Shown one piece after another: positions 8,505 through 17,124 of a stretch of DNA of 64,000 nt. The stretch is from contig JAUMZD010000006.1 in the NCBI GenBank assembly GCA_030528325.1, forward strand, positions 1-64,000. The letters are read 5' to 3'. This DNA is from Lautropia sp. Its GTDB lineage: Bacteria; Pseudomonadota; Gammaproteobacteria; Burkholderiales; Burkholderiaceae_E. Numbering within the stretch: the first letter of the stretch is position 1; the number at the start of each line of letters is the position of its first letter. The position numbers and the translations under genes are program-made. Below the pieces are notes generated by a model, which saw only the letters and a program-made list of their open reading frames with translations, did not search any database and had not been told where the DNA came from.

Positions 8505-9806
8505 TCAGTCGTAGATCTGGACTTCAGGCACCAGAATCACGAACTTGCCACCCCATTCGCGGATGGAAGCCATCTGCTTCATGACTTCATCCTTCAGGTT
8601 CCACGCCAGGATCACCAGGTAATCCGGCTTCGTCTCGGCAATGCGCTCGGGACCATAGATCGGAATCTGCGTGCCCGGCAGGAAATGGTTCTGCTTGTGG
8701 GGATTCCGGTCGACCGTATAGTCGATGTAGTCTGCACGAACCCCGGCGTAGTTCAGCAGCGTGGCAGCCTTGGCAGGCGCGCCATAGGCAGCGATGCGCT
8801 TGCCTTCCTCATGCGCCTGCAGCACGAAGCGCAGGAGGCTTCGCTTGCTGGCGCGGATGCGTTCCTCAAGTGCCAGATACGGTGCGAGCGTGTCGAGACC
8901 TGCAGCCCGCTCCCGGGCCTCCATCTCGGCCACCCGCGGGGAAACGGGCTGCTTGCCGCTGCCGGCAGGCTGACAGTACACGCGCAACGAACCGCCGTGG
9001 TTCGGGATCTCTTCCACATCGAAAACCGACAGGCCATGGTGAGCCAGGATCTTCGTGAAGGTCAGGAAACCGTGGTAGCAGAAGTGCTCGTGATAGATGT
9101 TGTCGAACTGGTTCTTCTGCAGCAGGTTCAGCACATGATGGAACTCGAAGGTTGCCACGCCTTCCGGCTTCAGGAGGATCGCAAACCCCGCCACGAAGTC
9201 GTTGAGATCCGGCACATGCGCCACGACGTTGTTGGCCGCCATCAGGTCGGCTGCATGCCCCATCTCCCGGAGCTTCGTGGCCGACTCGCGACCGAAGAAC
9301 ATCACTTCCGTAGGGATGCCCAGTGCACGGGCTGCCTCGGCCACGTTGGCGGCCGGCTCCACACCCAGCACCGGCACGCCCTTGGGCAGGAACCAGCGCA
9401 GCAGATAGCCATCGTTGGCCGCCACCTCCACCACCTTGCTGTCGGCGCCCAGTTTGAACCGCTCGGTCATCTCGTCGGCATAGCGTTTGCCATGATCGAG
9501 CATCGCCTGCACATAGGACGAGAAATAGGCGTAATCCGAGAAGATCGCCTCACCGCTCTGGAACTCCTCGAGCTGAACGAGGAAGCAGTTGCCGCAGACA
9601 TAGGCATGCAGCGGGAAGAACGGCTCCATCCTGTTGAGGTCTTCCGGCTTGCGGATGGCATTGGCCATGGGCGACATGCCGAGGTTGGCAACGGTATGAC
9701 GCAGCTGGGTGCCACAGAAACGGCATTTGGCGTGGGTAGCGGCCAGCGCCACGAGGTCGGTGTTACCGGTAACGGAGGAGGAGTGGGAGCCGGACATGAC
9801 GGTCAT
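8505..9806 (-). CDS. Zinc-finger SAM-dependent C-methyltransferase
   Basis: The 433-aa protein has the three-part layout of sugar C-methyltransferases of the TylC3/NovU type. There is an N-terminal zinc site with Cys28/Cys31 and Cys71/Cys74, a Rossmann SAM domain with EVAANDGYLL at about 127-136, and a C-terminal domain with AAYGAPAKAATLLNYAG. Such enzymes add a branch methyl to 4-keto-deoxy nucleotide sugars. With rfbF upstream, a branched CDP-hexose is a plausible product. The first gene of a three-gene minus-strand unit; an internal ATG at 9794 is an alternative start. Confidence 0.88.
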   Translation of the reverse strand: MTVMSGSHSSSVTGNTDLVALAATHAKCRFCGTQLRHTVANLGMSPMANAIRKPEDLNRMEPFFPLHAYVCGNCFLVQLEEFQSGEAIFSDYAYFSSYVQAMLDHGKRYADEMTERFKLGADSKVVEVAANDGYLLRWFLPKGVPVLGVEPAANVAEAARALGIPTEVMFFGRESATKLREMGHAADLMAANNVVAHVPDLNDFVAGFAILLKPEGVATFEFHHVLNLLQKNQFDNIYHEHFCYHGFLTFTKILAHHGLSVFDVEEIPNHGGSLRVYCQPAGSGKQPVSPRVAEMEARERAAGLDTLAPYLALEERIRASKRSLLRFVLQAHEEGKRIAAYGAPAKAATLLNYAGVRADYIDYTVDRNPHKQNHFLPGTQIPIYGPERIAETKPDYLVILAWNLKDEVMKQMASIREWGGKFVILVPEVQIYD

Positions 9807-10199
9807 GACTGAACGAACGAAGAAGGATGATGGCCAGGCAGCAGGGGATTTCCGGCCCGCGGATCACGGACCGCGTATCGGCTCCGGGCTGTCGGCCCAC
9901 GACGCGCCCCAACATCGGTGAGGCAAGATTCACGAATACAGCGTCCAGAATAACCGACTCATCCTCAAACGGCACGCAGAGAGGATCAACGTACCACACA
10001 GTCTGATGGCGGGTTACATCTGACAGCCTGTCTCCGCAGCTTATACAGGTTAGGCCATCCGTGCTGTGTCGGATTTCCTGACAAGGCAATGAAAACGCCA
10101 GGCAGCGGCCAGAACTGCGGCGTTGCGATGGTAACGGTTGGAACGGCCACACATGCATCAAGACAGGAAGGCCACTCGGGAAAAGGCACGGCAGCACGG
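9807..10199. other. Non-coding stretch upstream of the methyltransferase operon
   Basis: About 390 bp between the methyltransferase start and the intron 3' end. I see no convincing gene. It presumably holds the promoter of the minus-strand operon and the 3' exon side of the group II intron insertion. Confidence 0.4.
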
Positions 10200-11298
10200 A
10201 TCGGGATAGGGGGCTACCCCAGGCAGCACCCCTCCCACACCACCCGGCATGCGGGTCCGCACCGGGCGGTTCGAGACGTTGAGGTCATGAGAGACGGGGT
10301 AGACCCAGCCGGTCGAACCACTGGATGCTCAACACGCCGTTGAGCGCCATACCGCTATTGCGCCACCAACGCCGGCTGTTGGCCGGCACCTTCCGGGCCA
10401 GCCACGGCGGCGCACCCATCGCGATCAACTCACGATAGATCGTCTTGCCGCGCTTCCACTGCTTGAGCTGGATACATCGCAACCGGTGTCGCAACCACTC
10501 GTCCAGCTTCTGCCAGACACTTGGCGTCTGCGCCAGCCCGAAGTAATTTCGCCAGCCCAGCAGGTAGCCGCGCAGCCGCTCGATCACTTGTGGCAGGCTT
10601 CTGCCACCTGAACGTCTCGTCAACTGTCGCAGCTGTTGTCGGATCATCGGCCAGGCGTTCACCAGCTGCCGGGCCGTCTGCTCAATGTCCAGTCCGTCCA
10701 CGCCGGCGGCTCCCTTGTTGGCCCGGACCCGCTTCCAGGCCCGCTTCAGGTTCTCCCTCGTCAGCATCGCCTCCAGCAACGCTGACCCTGCACCCTCATC
10801 TTCATGACGCGGGCAAGCCGTTTCCTCACGTCCCCGCTCGCCTCGGGCTTCACCCTCCGCTACCTGGGGCCGCTCTGACATCGCAGACATCTGAGGCCAT
10901 ACGCCCTGCATCGTCATGCCAAGTGGTACTCCTTCCCGTTCGGCCCTTCATGAGCATCCGCCCACTACTATGGCCTCTGCTGACTTCTCACACCGGATTC
11001 GACACCGTTACCCTTTCAGGCTCGAAGCGAGATCTCCCCAGGTAAGAACGCACTCCTTCACTGCACAACCGCCGGATCTACACCACCTCGCCTTGATCAC
11101 GAGAGCTTTGCGGTTTATCGCCCGCTCGCCCTGCCTGGCAGTGCCTTGTATCCGGTTCTTGTCCATCGGCTCGCAGCTTATGCTCCACGCTTCCTCCCCA
11201 CACTTGGTCGCCCTCATGCAGTTGCGCTTCGCTTCATTCGCTGTGATCAACTTATGGGAGGACTTTCACCTCCAGGAGTGCGCCCATGCTGGGCGCAC
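10200..11298 (-). mobile_element. Degenerate group II intron (internally deleted)
   Basis: On the minus strand the element starts GTGCGCCCAGCATGGGCGCA with GGTGAAAGTCCTCCC soon after, typical of a group II intron 5' end. Near its 3' end, GAACCGCCCGGTGCGGACCC and GCATGCCGGGTGGTGTGGGA (about 10236-10274) form a domain V-like hairpin, and it ends near CCCGAT. It is about 1.1 kb where complete relatives are about 2 kb, because most of the reverse transcriptase is gone. The 5' end lies seven bases after a 14-bp perfect terminator stem, the location preferred by class C introns. The RNA parts look largely intact, so splicing with a maturase supplied in trans is possible but untested. Confidence 0.85.
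10285..10917 (-). pseudogene. Group II intron reverse transcriptase/maturase remnant
   Basis: The 210-aa reading frame joins the RT-0 region (LTRENLKRAWKRVRANKGAA, residues 52-71, followed by GVDGLD) directly to the maturase X domain (LRGYLLGWRNYF, 115-126, and later RHRLRCIQLKQWKR). The junction lies around residues 93-98. RT blocks 1-7 with the catalytic YxDD-type motif are absent, so it cannot reverse transcribe. The frame stays open through the deletion, so a small maturase-like peptide could still be made. A full-length protein would have about 420-460 residues. Confidence 0.85.
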
Positions 11299-11305
11299 CG
11301 CCACA

Positions 11306-11337
11306 AACAGAACGGCGCCCAATGGCGCCGTTCTGTT
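11306..11337 (-). terminator. Terminator hairpin of the wza-like gene, intron target
   Basis: A perfect 14-bp stem (AACAGAACGGCGCC / GGCGCCGTTCTGTT) with a 4-base loop lies 60 bp past the stop of the exporter gene. The tail on the minus strand is TTTGTGGC and then the intron begins. Confidence 0.8.
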
Positions 11338-11396
11338 CGAGTTTGACCGACCAGGGCCAAACCCGCGACCGTCAGGACTGGTCGAACCGACAGTGA

Positions 11397-12215
11397 TCAG
11401 AAAATGCTTTCGCGCACGAACAGCAGGTCATCCGGACGAACGGGATCATCCAGCTTGGGCTCCAGCACCTGGATGTTGCGATCACCCACGCGACGATGCA
11501 GGCGGATGCCACGATCGGTACCACGCAGCGTCAGACCGCCACCCTTCGCAATGGCCTGGGCCACCGTCATGCCGCGGTCAAGCGCGTACTGGCCCGGGCG
11601 CTGAACCTGACCGTAGACGTAGTAGTTGGGGGCCTTGTTGACGAAGATGGTGTCGCCAGCCTGCAGGACCACGTCCTTGCTGAGGTCGCCGGTCGTGAAC
11701 ATCTCGACCAGATCGATCTCCAGCCGCTGCGGACGGCCATTGCGAGTCGTCATCAGGATGACGGTATTGGCGCCGGTTTCGGTCACACCGCCAGCCACCG
11801 ACAGAATCTCCGACAGGCGCATGCCAGTGGTTTCCAGCGGATAACGGCCCGGGGTGGCCACGTTGCCCAGCACCGAAACCTGCTGGCTGCGGAACTGGAG
11901 CACGTTCAGGGTCACCTGGGGATTCTGCAGGAAACGCCCCTCGCGCAGACGGGTGGCGATCAGGTTCTCGGCCTGCTGCGGGGAAAGGCCGGCCAGCTTG
12001 ACCACGCCCAGCAGCGGGTAGGAAATGACACCACTCTCGGAGATCCGGGCCTCGACCGTCAGATCCTGAGACTGGAAGACCTGGATTCGCAGGACATCAC
12101 CGGGCCCGAGCAGGTAGTCGCTTCGAGCCGTCTGCGCGGACACCTGCGGCGCCAAGCTGATGGTCGCCAGGGCGAGCAGCGCCAGCAAGAACTTCTTGAA
12201 ACGGGAAAAAATCAT
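11397..12215 (-). CDS. Wza/EpsA-type polysaccharide export protein
   Basis: The protein forms or contributes to the outer-membrane/periplasmic export channel for capsule or exopolysaccharide. From the ATG at 12215 it has 272 aa: a signal peptide (residues 1-27, cleavage after VSA), the Poly_export domain starting YLLGPGDVLRIQVFQ and SLBB-type domains following (VSVLGNVATPGRYPL, YVYGQVQRPGQYALDRG). AGGACGG lies seven bases before this ATG. A longer in-frame start at 12341 would run through a palindromic repeat and is rejected. No lipobox cysteine is visible, unlike classical Wza. It is the only exporter of this type in the window and may serve all three loci. Confidence 0.9.
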   Translation of the reverse strand: MIFSRFKKFLLALLALATISLAPQVSAQTARSDYLLGPGDVLRIQVFQSQDLTVEARISESGVISYPLLGVVKLAGLSPQQAENLIATRLREGRFLQNPQVTLNVLQFRSQQVSVLGNVATPGRYPLETTGMRLSEILSVAGGVTETGANTVILMTTRNGRPQRLEIDLVEMFTTGDLSKDVVLQAGDTIFVNKAPNYYVYGQVQRPGQYALDRGMTVAQAIAKGGGLTLRGTDRGIRLHRRVGDRNIQVLEPKLDDPVRPDDLLFVRESIF

Positions 12216-12290
12216 GAATGCCGTCCTATGGAAAGGGTATCGATACGCCACGGCGCGTTGAGCTGCACCAGGAAGAGGCATATCTACCAG

Positions 12291-12350
12291 CCTAGGAGCT
12301 TGGGCGGCAGGAAAGTCGCGGGCTGCAAACCGGCCGCTCAAACTCCTAGG
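12291..12350. repeat. Palindromic repeat, best-preserved intergenic copy
   Basis: The 60-bp unit begins and ends with CCTAGGAG / CTCCTAGG. Left arm CCTAGGAGCTTGGGCGGCAGG, core GAAAGTCGCGGGCTGCAAAC, right arm CGGCCGCTCAAACTCCTAGG. It lies 76 bp upstream of the exporter start, probably in the leader. Confidence 0.85.
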
Positions 12351-12466
12351 AAAGCCGAGTTTATCAATTCTAGACCGGTATCCATCAGCTGGATGTGAAT
12401 GTTATCGCGATCCCGATGGATTAAATGTCCAGCCTGTTACACATGCCCGGTTGGAATCGAAATCCA

Positions 12467-12504
12467 AAAGGCAAAAGCCCCGCCTGATACTGCTGTGGCG
12501 GGGC
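12467..12504 (-). terminator. Rho-independent terminator of the barrel gene
   Basis: On the minus strand GCCCCGCC, a 12-base loop, GGCGGGGC and then TTTTGCCTTTT, 17 bp beyond the stop codon of the outer-membrane protein gene. Confidence 0.85.
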
Positions 12505-12520
12505 AATGTGATGGCCTTGA

Positions 12521-13852
12521 TCAGAACTGGATCTTGAATCCTGCACCGATGATGTTGGCGGTGTAATCAAGTGTCGCGCGGTTGGAATCGCGCTTTTCAT
12601 GACCGGCATTCAGGGTGAAAGCCATGTTCCGACGGAACTCGTAATCGGCCTCTATCCCCACATGCATGATCTTGTCCTTGCGCTCGACTTCACCCGCTGC
12701 CAGCTGGTCTCCCTTGTAGGCCCGGTTGTAATAACGGAAATACGGCGATACCGCGATCTTGCCCGTGGCCTGGATCACCGGCTGGAAGTTCAGCGAGTAG
12801 GTATCTGCATAGGACGCCGTGACGGCCTCGTCATCCGGCTCGATGGAGCGCGCCAAGGCCAGACGCATCTGGACGGCTCCGCTATAGGCCCACTCAACGT
12901 CGAAGCCCGTGGTCAAACCACTGAAATCCCGGTCGCCCTGGTCATAGTCGCGCTTCGTGTAGCCAACATAACCGGCCAGGCGGCTGTCTTCGCTTGGACG
13001 ATACTGGATACGGGTCAGCAACGCGTTCTCGTTGTAATCGTTCTCACGGCAGGCCGCGCCCGTGCACAGCAGGGCAGATCCATCATCAGAGTACCGCTGC
13101 GCCGACTTGTAATCGCCATTGGTGCGCCGATAGACGAAATCTACCTCAACACCCGTGCCCGGTGCATAACGAACACCACCCTCAGCCGACTTCCGGTCGA
13201 AGTCCGTATCTTTATAAACCTCGAGGCTGTTACGAGTGCGATCCAGATCGACGCCTGCAATCAGCGACCAGCTCGGGGTCAAACGGAAGCCGGCATTGAA
13301 GAACAGCAACTGCGAGTCGATGTCGTTCCGATCCCCCGAGGCATTCGTGGTCTGGTTGTCGGAACGATCCTGAATCGTCGGCTGATGACGCCGCAGGTTG
13401 ATGCCGACACTACCGAACAGCGGACGGCCGACCACCCAGTCGAGCGTGGCGCCCGCCCGATAGCCGACGTTGTCAAAAGCGTCGTACTCCTGGTATTTGA
13501 AGCCCTCGACATCGGCGCTGGCCCGCAGACGCTGCTGGCTGATCAGACGGTCGAACTCGATGCCCATCCCGCCATTCAGATAGAGGTCGCTGGACTTGTG
13601 GTTGGCATAGAGGCCCGAGCGATACTCGTCGCCCACGCGCAACAGATTGCTGTCATGGGTAACATTCACATGGCCTTTCAGCAGGATGACGTCCGCGTCA
13701 GGATTGGGTTCCCAGTCAGGTGGCGGCACGTGAACCTGCGCCTGCAATGGGGCCACGGCCAGACCACAGACCACGCTGGCGATCGCGCCTGCCAACAGAC
13801 GCAGACGCGGAGCCTGCATGTCGGGTTTTGAATGTCGCTTGTTTTCTTTCAT
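12521..13852 (-). CDS. Outer-membrane beta-barrel protein of the polysaccharide locus
   Basis: The 443-aa protein has a signal peptide ending near PLQAQ (about residue 39) and then many alternating short amphipathic strands. It ends in Phe (GAGFKIQF), the sorting signal for BAM-assembled barrels. Such putative barrel porins (BBP2/EpsL-like) sit beside exopolysaccharide export genes in betaproteobacteria and may help secretion or surface retention; that role is inference. AGGA is placed six bases before the ATG. Own terminator downstream, and a divergent promoter region shared with the initiating transferase. Confidence 0.8.
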   Translation of the reverse strand: MKENKRHSKPDMQAPRLRLLAGAIASVVCGLAVAPLQAQVHVPPPDWEPNPDADVILLKGHVNVTHDSNLLRVGDEYRSGLYANHKSSDLYLNGGMGIEFDRLISQQRLRASADVEGFKYQEYDAFDNVGYRAGATLDWVVGRPLFGSVGINLRRHQPTIQDRSDNQTTNASGDRNDIDSQLLFFNAGFRLTPSWSLIAGVDLDRTRNSLEVYKDTDFDRKSAEGGVRYAPGTGVEVDFVYRRTNGDYKSAQRYSDDGSALLCTGAACRENDYNENALLTRIQYRPSEDSRLAGYVGYTKRDYDQGDRDFSGLTTGFDVEWAYSGAVQMRLALARSIEPDDEAVTASYADTYSLNFQPVIQATGKIAVSPYFRYYNRAYKGDQLAAGEVERKDKIMHVGIEADYEFRRNMAFTLNAGHEKRDSNRATLDYTANIIGAGFKIQF

Positions 13853-14073
13853 GGCAATCCTGTCGTAAAAAGCCCTAATGAGGAAATAGTACAGCCACGC
13901 CTCACTGTCTTATACGCCACACTAAAGCATTGAGCGACACCTGCCAAGTCCCTTCGACCAATCATCGGTAGACAGACACGAACATGCCAAAGCGGATAAC
14001 ATCTCAAGGCTACATTTGGTCGGCCTGTGTTGTATAAACACGATAACCTGGCAGCTTTTCAAGGGTGTGCCCC
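13853..14073. promoter_or_regulatory. Divergent promoter region between barrel and transferase genes
   Basis: A 221-bp spacer with AT-rich patches separates the minus-strand barrel gene from the plus-strand transferase. Both genes must start transcription here; no individual box is clear enough to name. Confidence 0.4.
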
Positions 14074-15495
14074 ATGTTGGGCGCCCCGGTACGCAGTATG
14101 AACAGCCCATCTCTCGCTACCTCCATCGTCCCGATCCGGACCGGGAACCGCAGTGTGATCTCGCTGATCAAGTCGGTGATCGACCCGGCGCTGGCCGTGA
14201 TCTGCCTTCTGGCAGCCACCACGCTGGCGGGCGAACCGCTCCGAGCACAGGAGATGGTGCTCGCGGTACTGACCTTCTCCCTCAATTACCCGGGCAGCGT
14301 GCCTTTCCGGATCTACCAGCCGGGCTACCTGCGTCACCTGCTGGGTAGCTGGGGGCTGGTCGTCGGGCTCCTGCTACTCTTCGGCCTGATGATCGACGCA
14401 CTCCGCCAGTTCGATCAGAACGTGCTGGCCGCCTGGATCATCGCCACGCCGCTGGTGCAGGCCTTCGCCCACTGGGTCTCGCCCGTCATCCTGCGCAAGG
14501 CCGTGTCGATGCGCCCGGAGCAGACCGCCATCGTCGTGGCCGCCAACAGCCTGGGCCGCACGCTGGCTCGTGCCATCCAGGAGGATCCGCTCTCGCAGAC
14601 ACGGATCATGGCCTTCTTCGACGACCGGACGCCTGACCGACTGGGCGAGGTACCCGAGGCGCCGGTTGCCGGCGGCTTCAATGCCGTGGCCCAGTTCGTG
14701 CGCGCCAACAAGATCGACCAAATCTTCATTGCCCTGCCGATGGCTTCGCAGCCCCGCATCCTGAAGATGCTCGAAGACCTGCGCGACACGACAGCCTCCA
14801 TCTACTTCGTGCCGGACATCTTCATGTTCGACCTGATCCAGGCCCGGGTCGACTCGGTGGGCGGCCTGCCCGTGGTGGCCGTCTGCGAGACCCCGTTCTA
14901 CGGGACCACCGGCGTGTTGAAGCGACTGTCCGACATCGTGATCGCCACGATCGCGCTGATCGTGACGCTACCCGTCACACTGGCCATCGCCATCGCCATC
15001 AAGCTGACCTCCAAGGGGCCCATCATCTTCAAGCAGCGGCGTTACGGCCTTGATGGCTCGGAGATCAACGTCTACAAGTTCCGGTCGATGCGCGTGCAGG
15101 AAAACGGGCCCGAAGTCCGCCAGGCGACCAAGAACGACGACCGGATCACGCCGATCGGCCGTTTCCTGCGCAAGACATCGCTGGATGAGCTGCCGCAGTT
15201 CTTCAATGTGTTGCAGGGCCGTATGAGCGTGGTCGGCCCACGCCCCCATGCCGTCGCGCACAACGAAACATACCGGAAGCTGATCAAGGGCTACATGATC
15301 CGGCACAAGGTCAAGCCGGGGATCACCGGGCTGGCGCAGGTCAATGGCGCCCGGGGCGAAACGGATACCATCGAGAAGATGGAGCTGCGCATCCGCTACG
15401 ACCTCGAGTATCTGCGGCACTGGTCTCTGAGGCTCGACCTGAAGATCATCCTCAAGACCATCTGGGTCTCCTTCCGCGACCCGAACGCCTATTGA
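14074..15495 (+). CDS. Undecaprenyl-phosphate hexose-1-phosphate transferase (WcaJ-like)
   Basis: The membrane enzyme transfers a hexose-1-phosphate (usually glucose) from its UDP-sugar to undecaprenyl phosphate, starting repeat-unit synthesis. There are several N-terminal membrane segments, a central soluble CoA-binding-like Rossmann region (IVVAANSLGRTLARAI), then the polyprenyl glycosylphosphotransferase core: a membrane helix after KRLSDIVIATIAL, then GPIIFKQRRYGLDG, YKFRSM, LRKTSLDELPQFFNVLQG, VGPRPHAVAHN and KPGITGLAQVNGARG. ATG 14074 is preferred because AAGGG is eight bases upstream; GTG 14065 and ATG 14098 are alternatives. Last gene of locus 1 before rpoH. Confidence 0.93.
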   Translation: MLGAPVRSMNSPSLATSIVPIRTGNRSVISLIKSVIDPALAVICLLAATTLAGEPLRAQEMVLAVLTFSLNYPGSVPFRIYQPGYLRHLLGSWGLVVGLLLLFGLMIDALRQFDQNVLAAWIIATPLVQAFAHWVSPVILRKAVSMRPEQTAIVVAANSLGRTLARAIQEDPLSQTRIMAFFDDRTPDRLGEVPEAPVAGGFNAVAQFVRANKIDQIFIALPMASQPRILKMLEDLRDTTASIYFVPDIFMFDLIQARVDSVGGLPVVAVCETPFYGTTGVLKRLSDIVIATIALIVTLPVTLAIAIAIKLTSKGPIIFKQRRYGLDGSEINVYKFRSMRVQENGPEVRQATKNDDRITPIGRFLRKTSLDELPQFFNVLQGRMSVVGPRPHAVAHNETYRKLIKGYMIRHKVKPGITGLAQVNGARGETDTIEKMELRIRYDLEYLRHWSLRLDLKIILKTIWVSFRDPNAY

Positions 15496-15561
15496 TCCAG
15501 GCCAGAACCGACATCGGGCCCGAACCGGATACAGACCGATGCACACGCAGAGCGCCGACAC

Positions 15562-15614
15562 CCTAGAGCGTGGGCGGCAGGAAAGTCGCCGGCTGCAAAT
15601 CGGCCGCGCCGGCC
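15562..15614. repeat. Palindromic repeat copy with hybrid end
   Basis: CCTAGAGCGTGGGCGGCAGG, GAAAGTCGCCGGCTGCAAAT and CGGCCGCGCCGGCC match the first core type. The start CTAGAGCGTG resembles the ends of the second repeat family (49530, 54405), a possible link between the two. Confidence 0.75.
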
Positions 15615-15803
15615 CCAGCGAGACAGATTGCAACATCGGCCGGCCGATTCGGCATTAGCATGAAGCATCCAGCCATGTTGATGCTACAGTGAAATGAAGC
15701 GCTGCAGCCCCTGCCGCGCCAAGGCCCCATCCGACACCGCCTTCAACGATTAATGCCACTTGGCAGCTGTGTCAACCCAGCGTCGCCTTTTTGCGAAAAA
15801 AGA

Positions 15804-15835
15804 CTAGTATCTCTCTCGGACAAATGCTAGTATCT
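15804..15835 (+). promoter_or_regulatory. Direct repeat CTAGTATCT upstream of rpoH
   Basis: CTAGTATCT occurs at 15804-15812 and again at 15827-15835, 23 bp apart, 33 bp before the rpoH start. Either could be a -10-like element (TAGTAT) of tandem promoters or half of an operator. Confidence 0.4.
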
Positions 15836-15867
15836 AACTCGCTGGTCATTTATTGGAAGCTTGCCTG

Positions 15868-16767
15868 ATGACGACAACCCACGCTGTTGCCCTTGTTGAA
15901 CGGCCCTCCGGCGCGGTGGTACCCGCGGTGCCCTCGCTGGGCAATCTCGACGCCTACATCTCTGCGGTCAATCGCCTGCCGATGCTGAGTGCAGAAGAAG
16001 AGTCGAGCCTGGCCCGCCGTTTTCAGGAGCATCAGGATGTCGACGCCGCCCGCACGCTGGTAACCTCCCACCTGAGGCTGGTCGTGTCGGTGGCCCGTCA
16101 GTATCTGGGCTATGGTCTGCCGCATGCCGACCTCATCCAGGAAGGCAATATCGGTCTGATGAAAGCCGTCAAGCGCTTCGATCCGTCACGATCGGTGCGG
16201 CTGGTTTCCTTTGCCCTGCACTGGATCAAGGCCGAAATCCATGAGTACATCCTGAAGAACTGGCGTCTGGTCAAGGTGGCCACCACCAAGGCTCAACGCA
16301 AGCTTTTCTTCAATCTGCGCTCGATGAAGAAAGGGCTGGATACCCTGACCCCGGAAGCCGTCACGGACATCGCCGAACAGCTCAATGTTCGCGAGAAGGA
16401 CGTGATCGAGATGGAAACCCGGATGGGGGGTCAGGATCTCGCGCTGGAGCCACAGGGCGATGACGAGCACGGCAGCAGTTTCGGACCGGCCGCCTACCTG
16501 GCCGCCCCCGGCTCCGAGCCGAGCGAAATCATCGAAAGCCGTCAGCGCGACCGGCTTCAGACCGAAGGGCTCTCACAGGCGCTGGCCGGACTGGATGCCC
16601 GCAGCCGAAAGATCATCGAGTCACGCTGGCTGCGCGACGAGGACGAGGGCGGCAGCCGAACCCTTCAGGATCTGGCCGATGAATACGGCGTCTCGGCAGA
16701 ACGCATCCGCCAGATCGAGGCCCAGGCGATGAAGAAGATGAAGGCGGCCCTGGCCAACTACGTCTGA
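15868..16767 (+). CDS. rpoH: RNA polymerase sigma factor RpoH (sigma-32)
   Basis: This is the heat-shock sigma factor. The 299-aa product has region 2 (LRLVVSVARQYLGYGL, DLIQEGNIGLMKAVKRFDP, FALHWIKAEIHEYI), the RpoH box QRKLFFNLRSMKK that sets it apart from RpoD, and the region 4 helix-turn-helix GVSAERIRQIEAQAMKKM. ATG 15868 has GGAAG eight bases upstream. Upstream are a palindromic repeat and a direct repeat; one base after the stop another repeat copy begins, then a terminator. In many relatives rpoH lies close to ftsY/ftsEX and to the sco-ctaB-ctaA genes; here it is separated from both by accessory islands. Confidence 0.97.
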   Translation: MTTTHAVALVERPSGAVVPAVPSLGNLDAYISAVNRLPMLSAEEESSLARRFQEHQDVDAARTLVTSHLRLVVSVARQYLGYGLPHADLIQEGNIGLMKAVKRFDPSRSVRLVSFALHWIKAEIHEYILKNWRLVKVATTKAQRKLFFNLRSMKKGLDTLTPEAVTDIAEQLNVREKDVIEMETRMGGQDLALEPQGDDEHGSSFGPAAYLAAPGSEPSEIIESRQRDRLQTEGLSQALAGLDARSRKIIESRWLRDEDEGGSRTLQDLADEYGVSAERIRQIEAQAMKKMKAALANYV

Positions 16768-16824
16768 CCAGGAGCCTGGGCGGCAGGCATCGCGAAGGCG
16801 ACAATCGGCCCCGCCGAGCCCGCC
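16768..16824. repeat. Repeat copy, second core type, abutting rpoH stop
   Basis: It starts CCAGGAGCCTGGGCGGCAGG like the first family but continues CATCGCGAAGGCGACAATCG, shared with 4098-4116. It begins directly after the rpoH TGA. Confidence 0.75.
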
Positions 16825-16842
16825 GACTCTTCCCACTGATCA

Positions 16843-16873
16843 CCCGCCAGTGCTCAGGCATCGGCGGGTTTTT
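16843..16873 (+). terminator. Rho-independent terminator of rpoH
   Basis: CCCGCC (16843-16848) pairs with GGCGGG (16863-16868), with extra TGC/GCA pairing inside, followed by TTTTTCTC. The rest of the 357-bp gap to the next gene shows nothing else recognisable. Confidence 0.8.
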
Positions 16874-17124
16874 CTCTGTCTGCCATGGCCATGACCCGGT
16901 CGTTCGGACGATGGGCTCGAGCACACACAGGCGCGCTCAGGCACACGCGGACACAGGGAGGCAACGGGATCGTGAACCACGGAAGCAGGGCAGCGTGAAA
17001 AAGTGCCATGCCACATCAACGCCGGTGGATACCATCTCTGTTTTCGCTGTTTCGCCACACTGGCCGGATAGAATGACGTTTTTACCCGACGAACAGCATC
17101 TTCCCCGCTTTCCGGATTGTCATC

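Noticed and set aside
7875-9812. Very long open frame of about 645 codons on the plus strand
   Set aside because: It is antisense to the DUF4910 and methyltransferase genes, both with clear motifs; composition (many His, Arg, Gln, Gly) is that of a GC-rich shadow frame.
9763-10197. 144-codon frame on the minus strand upstream of the methyltransferase
   Set aside because: No recognisable motif, no ribosome site, overlaps the methyltransferase start; judged non-coding.
12216-12341. N-terminal extension of the Wza-like protein to 12341
   Set aside because: It would be encoded partly by the palindromic repeat; the internal ATG has a ribosome site and signal peptide.
12599-13831. Open frame of about 410 codons opposite the barrel gene
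   Set aside because: The minus-strand frame has a signal peptide, barrel strands and a terminal Phe; the opposite frame shows no motif.
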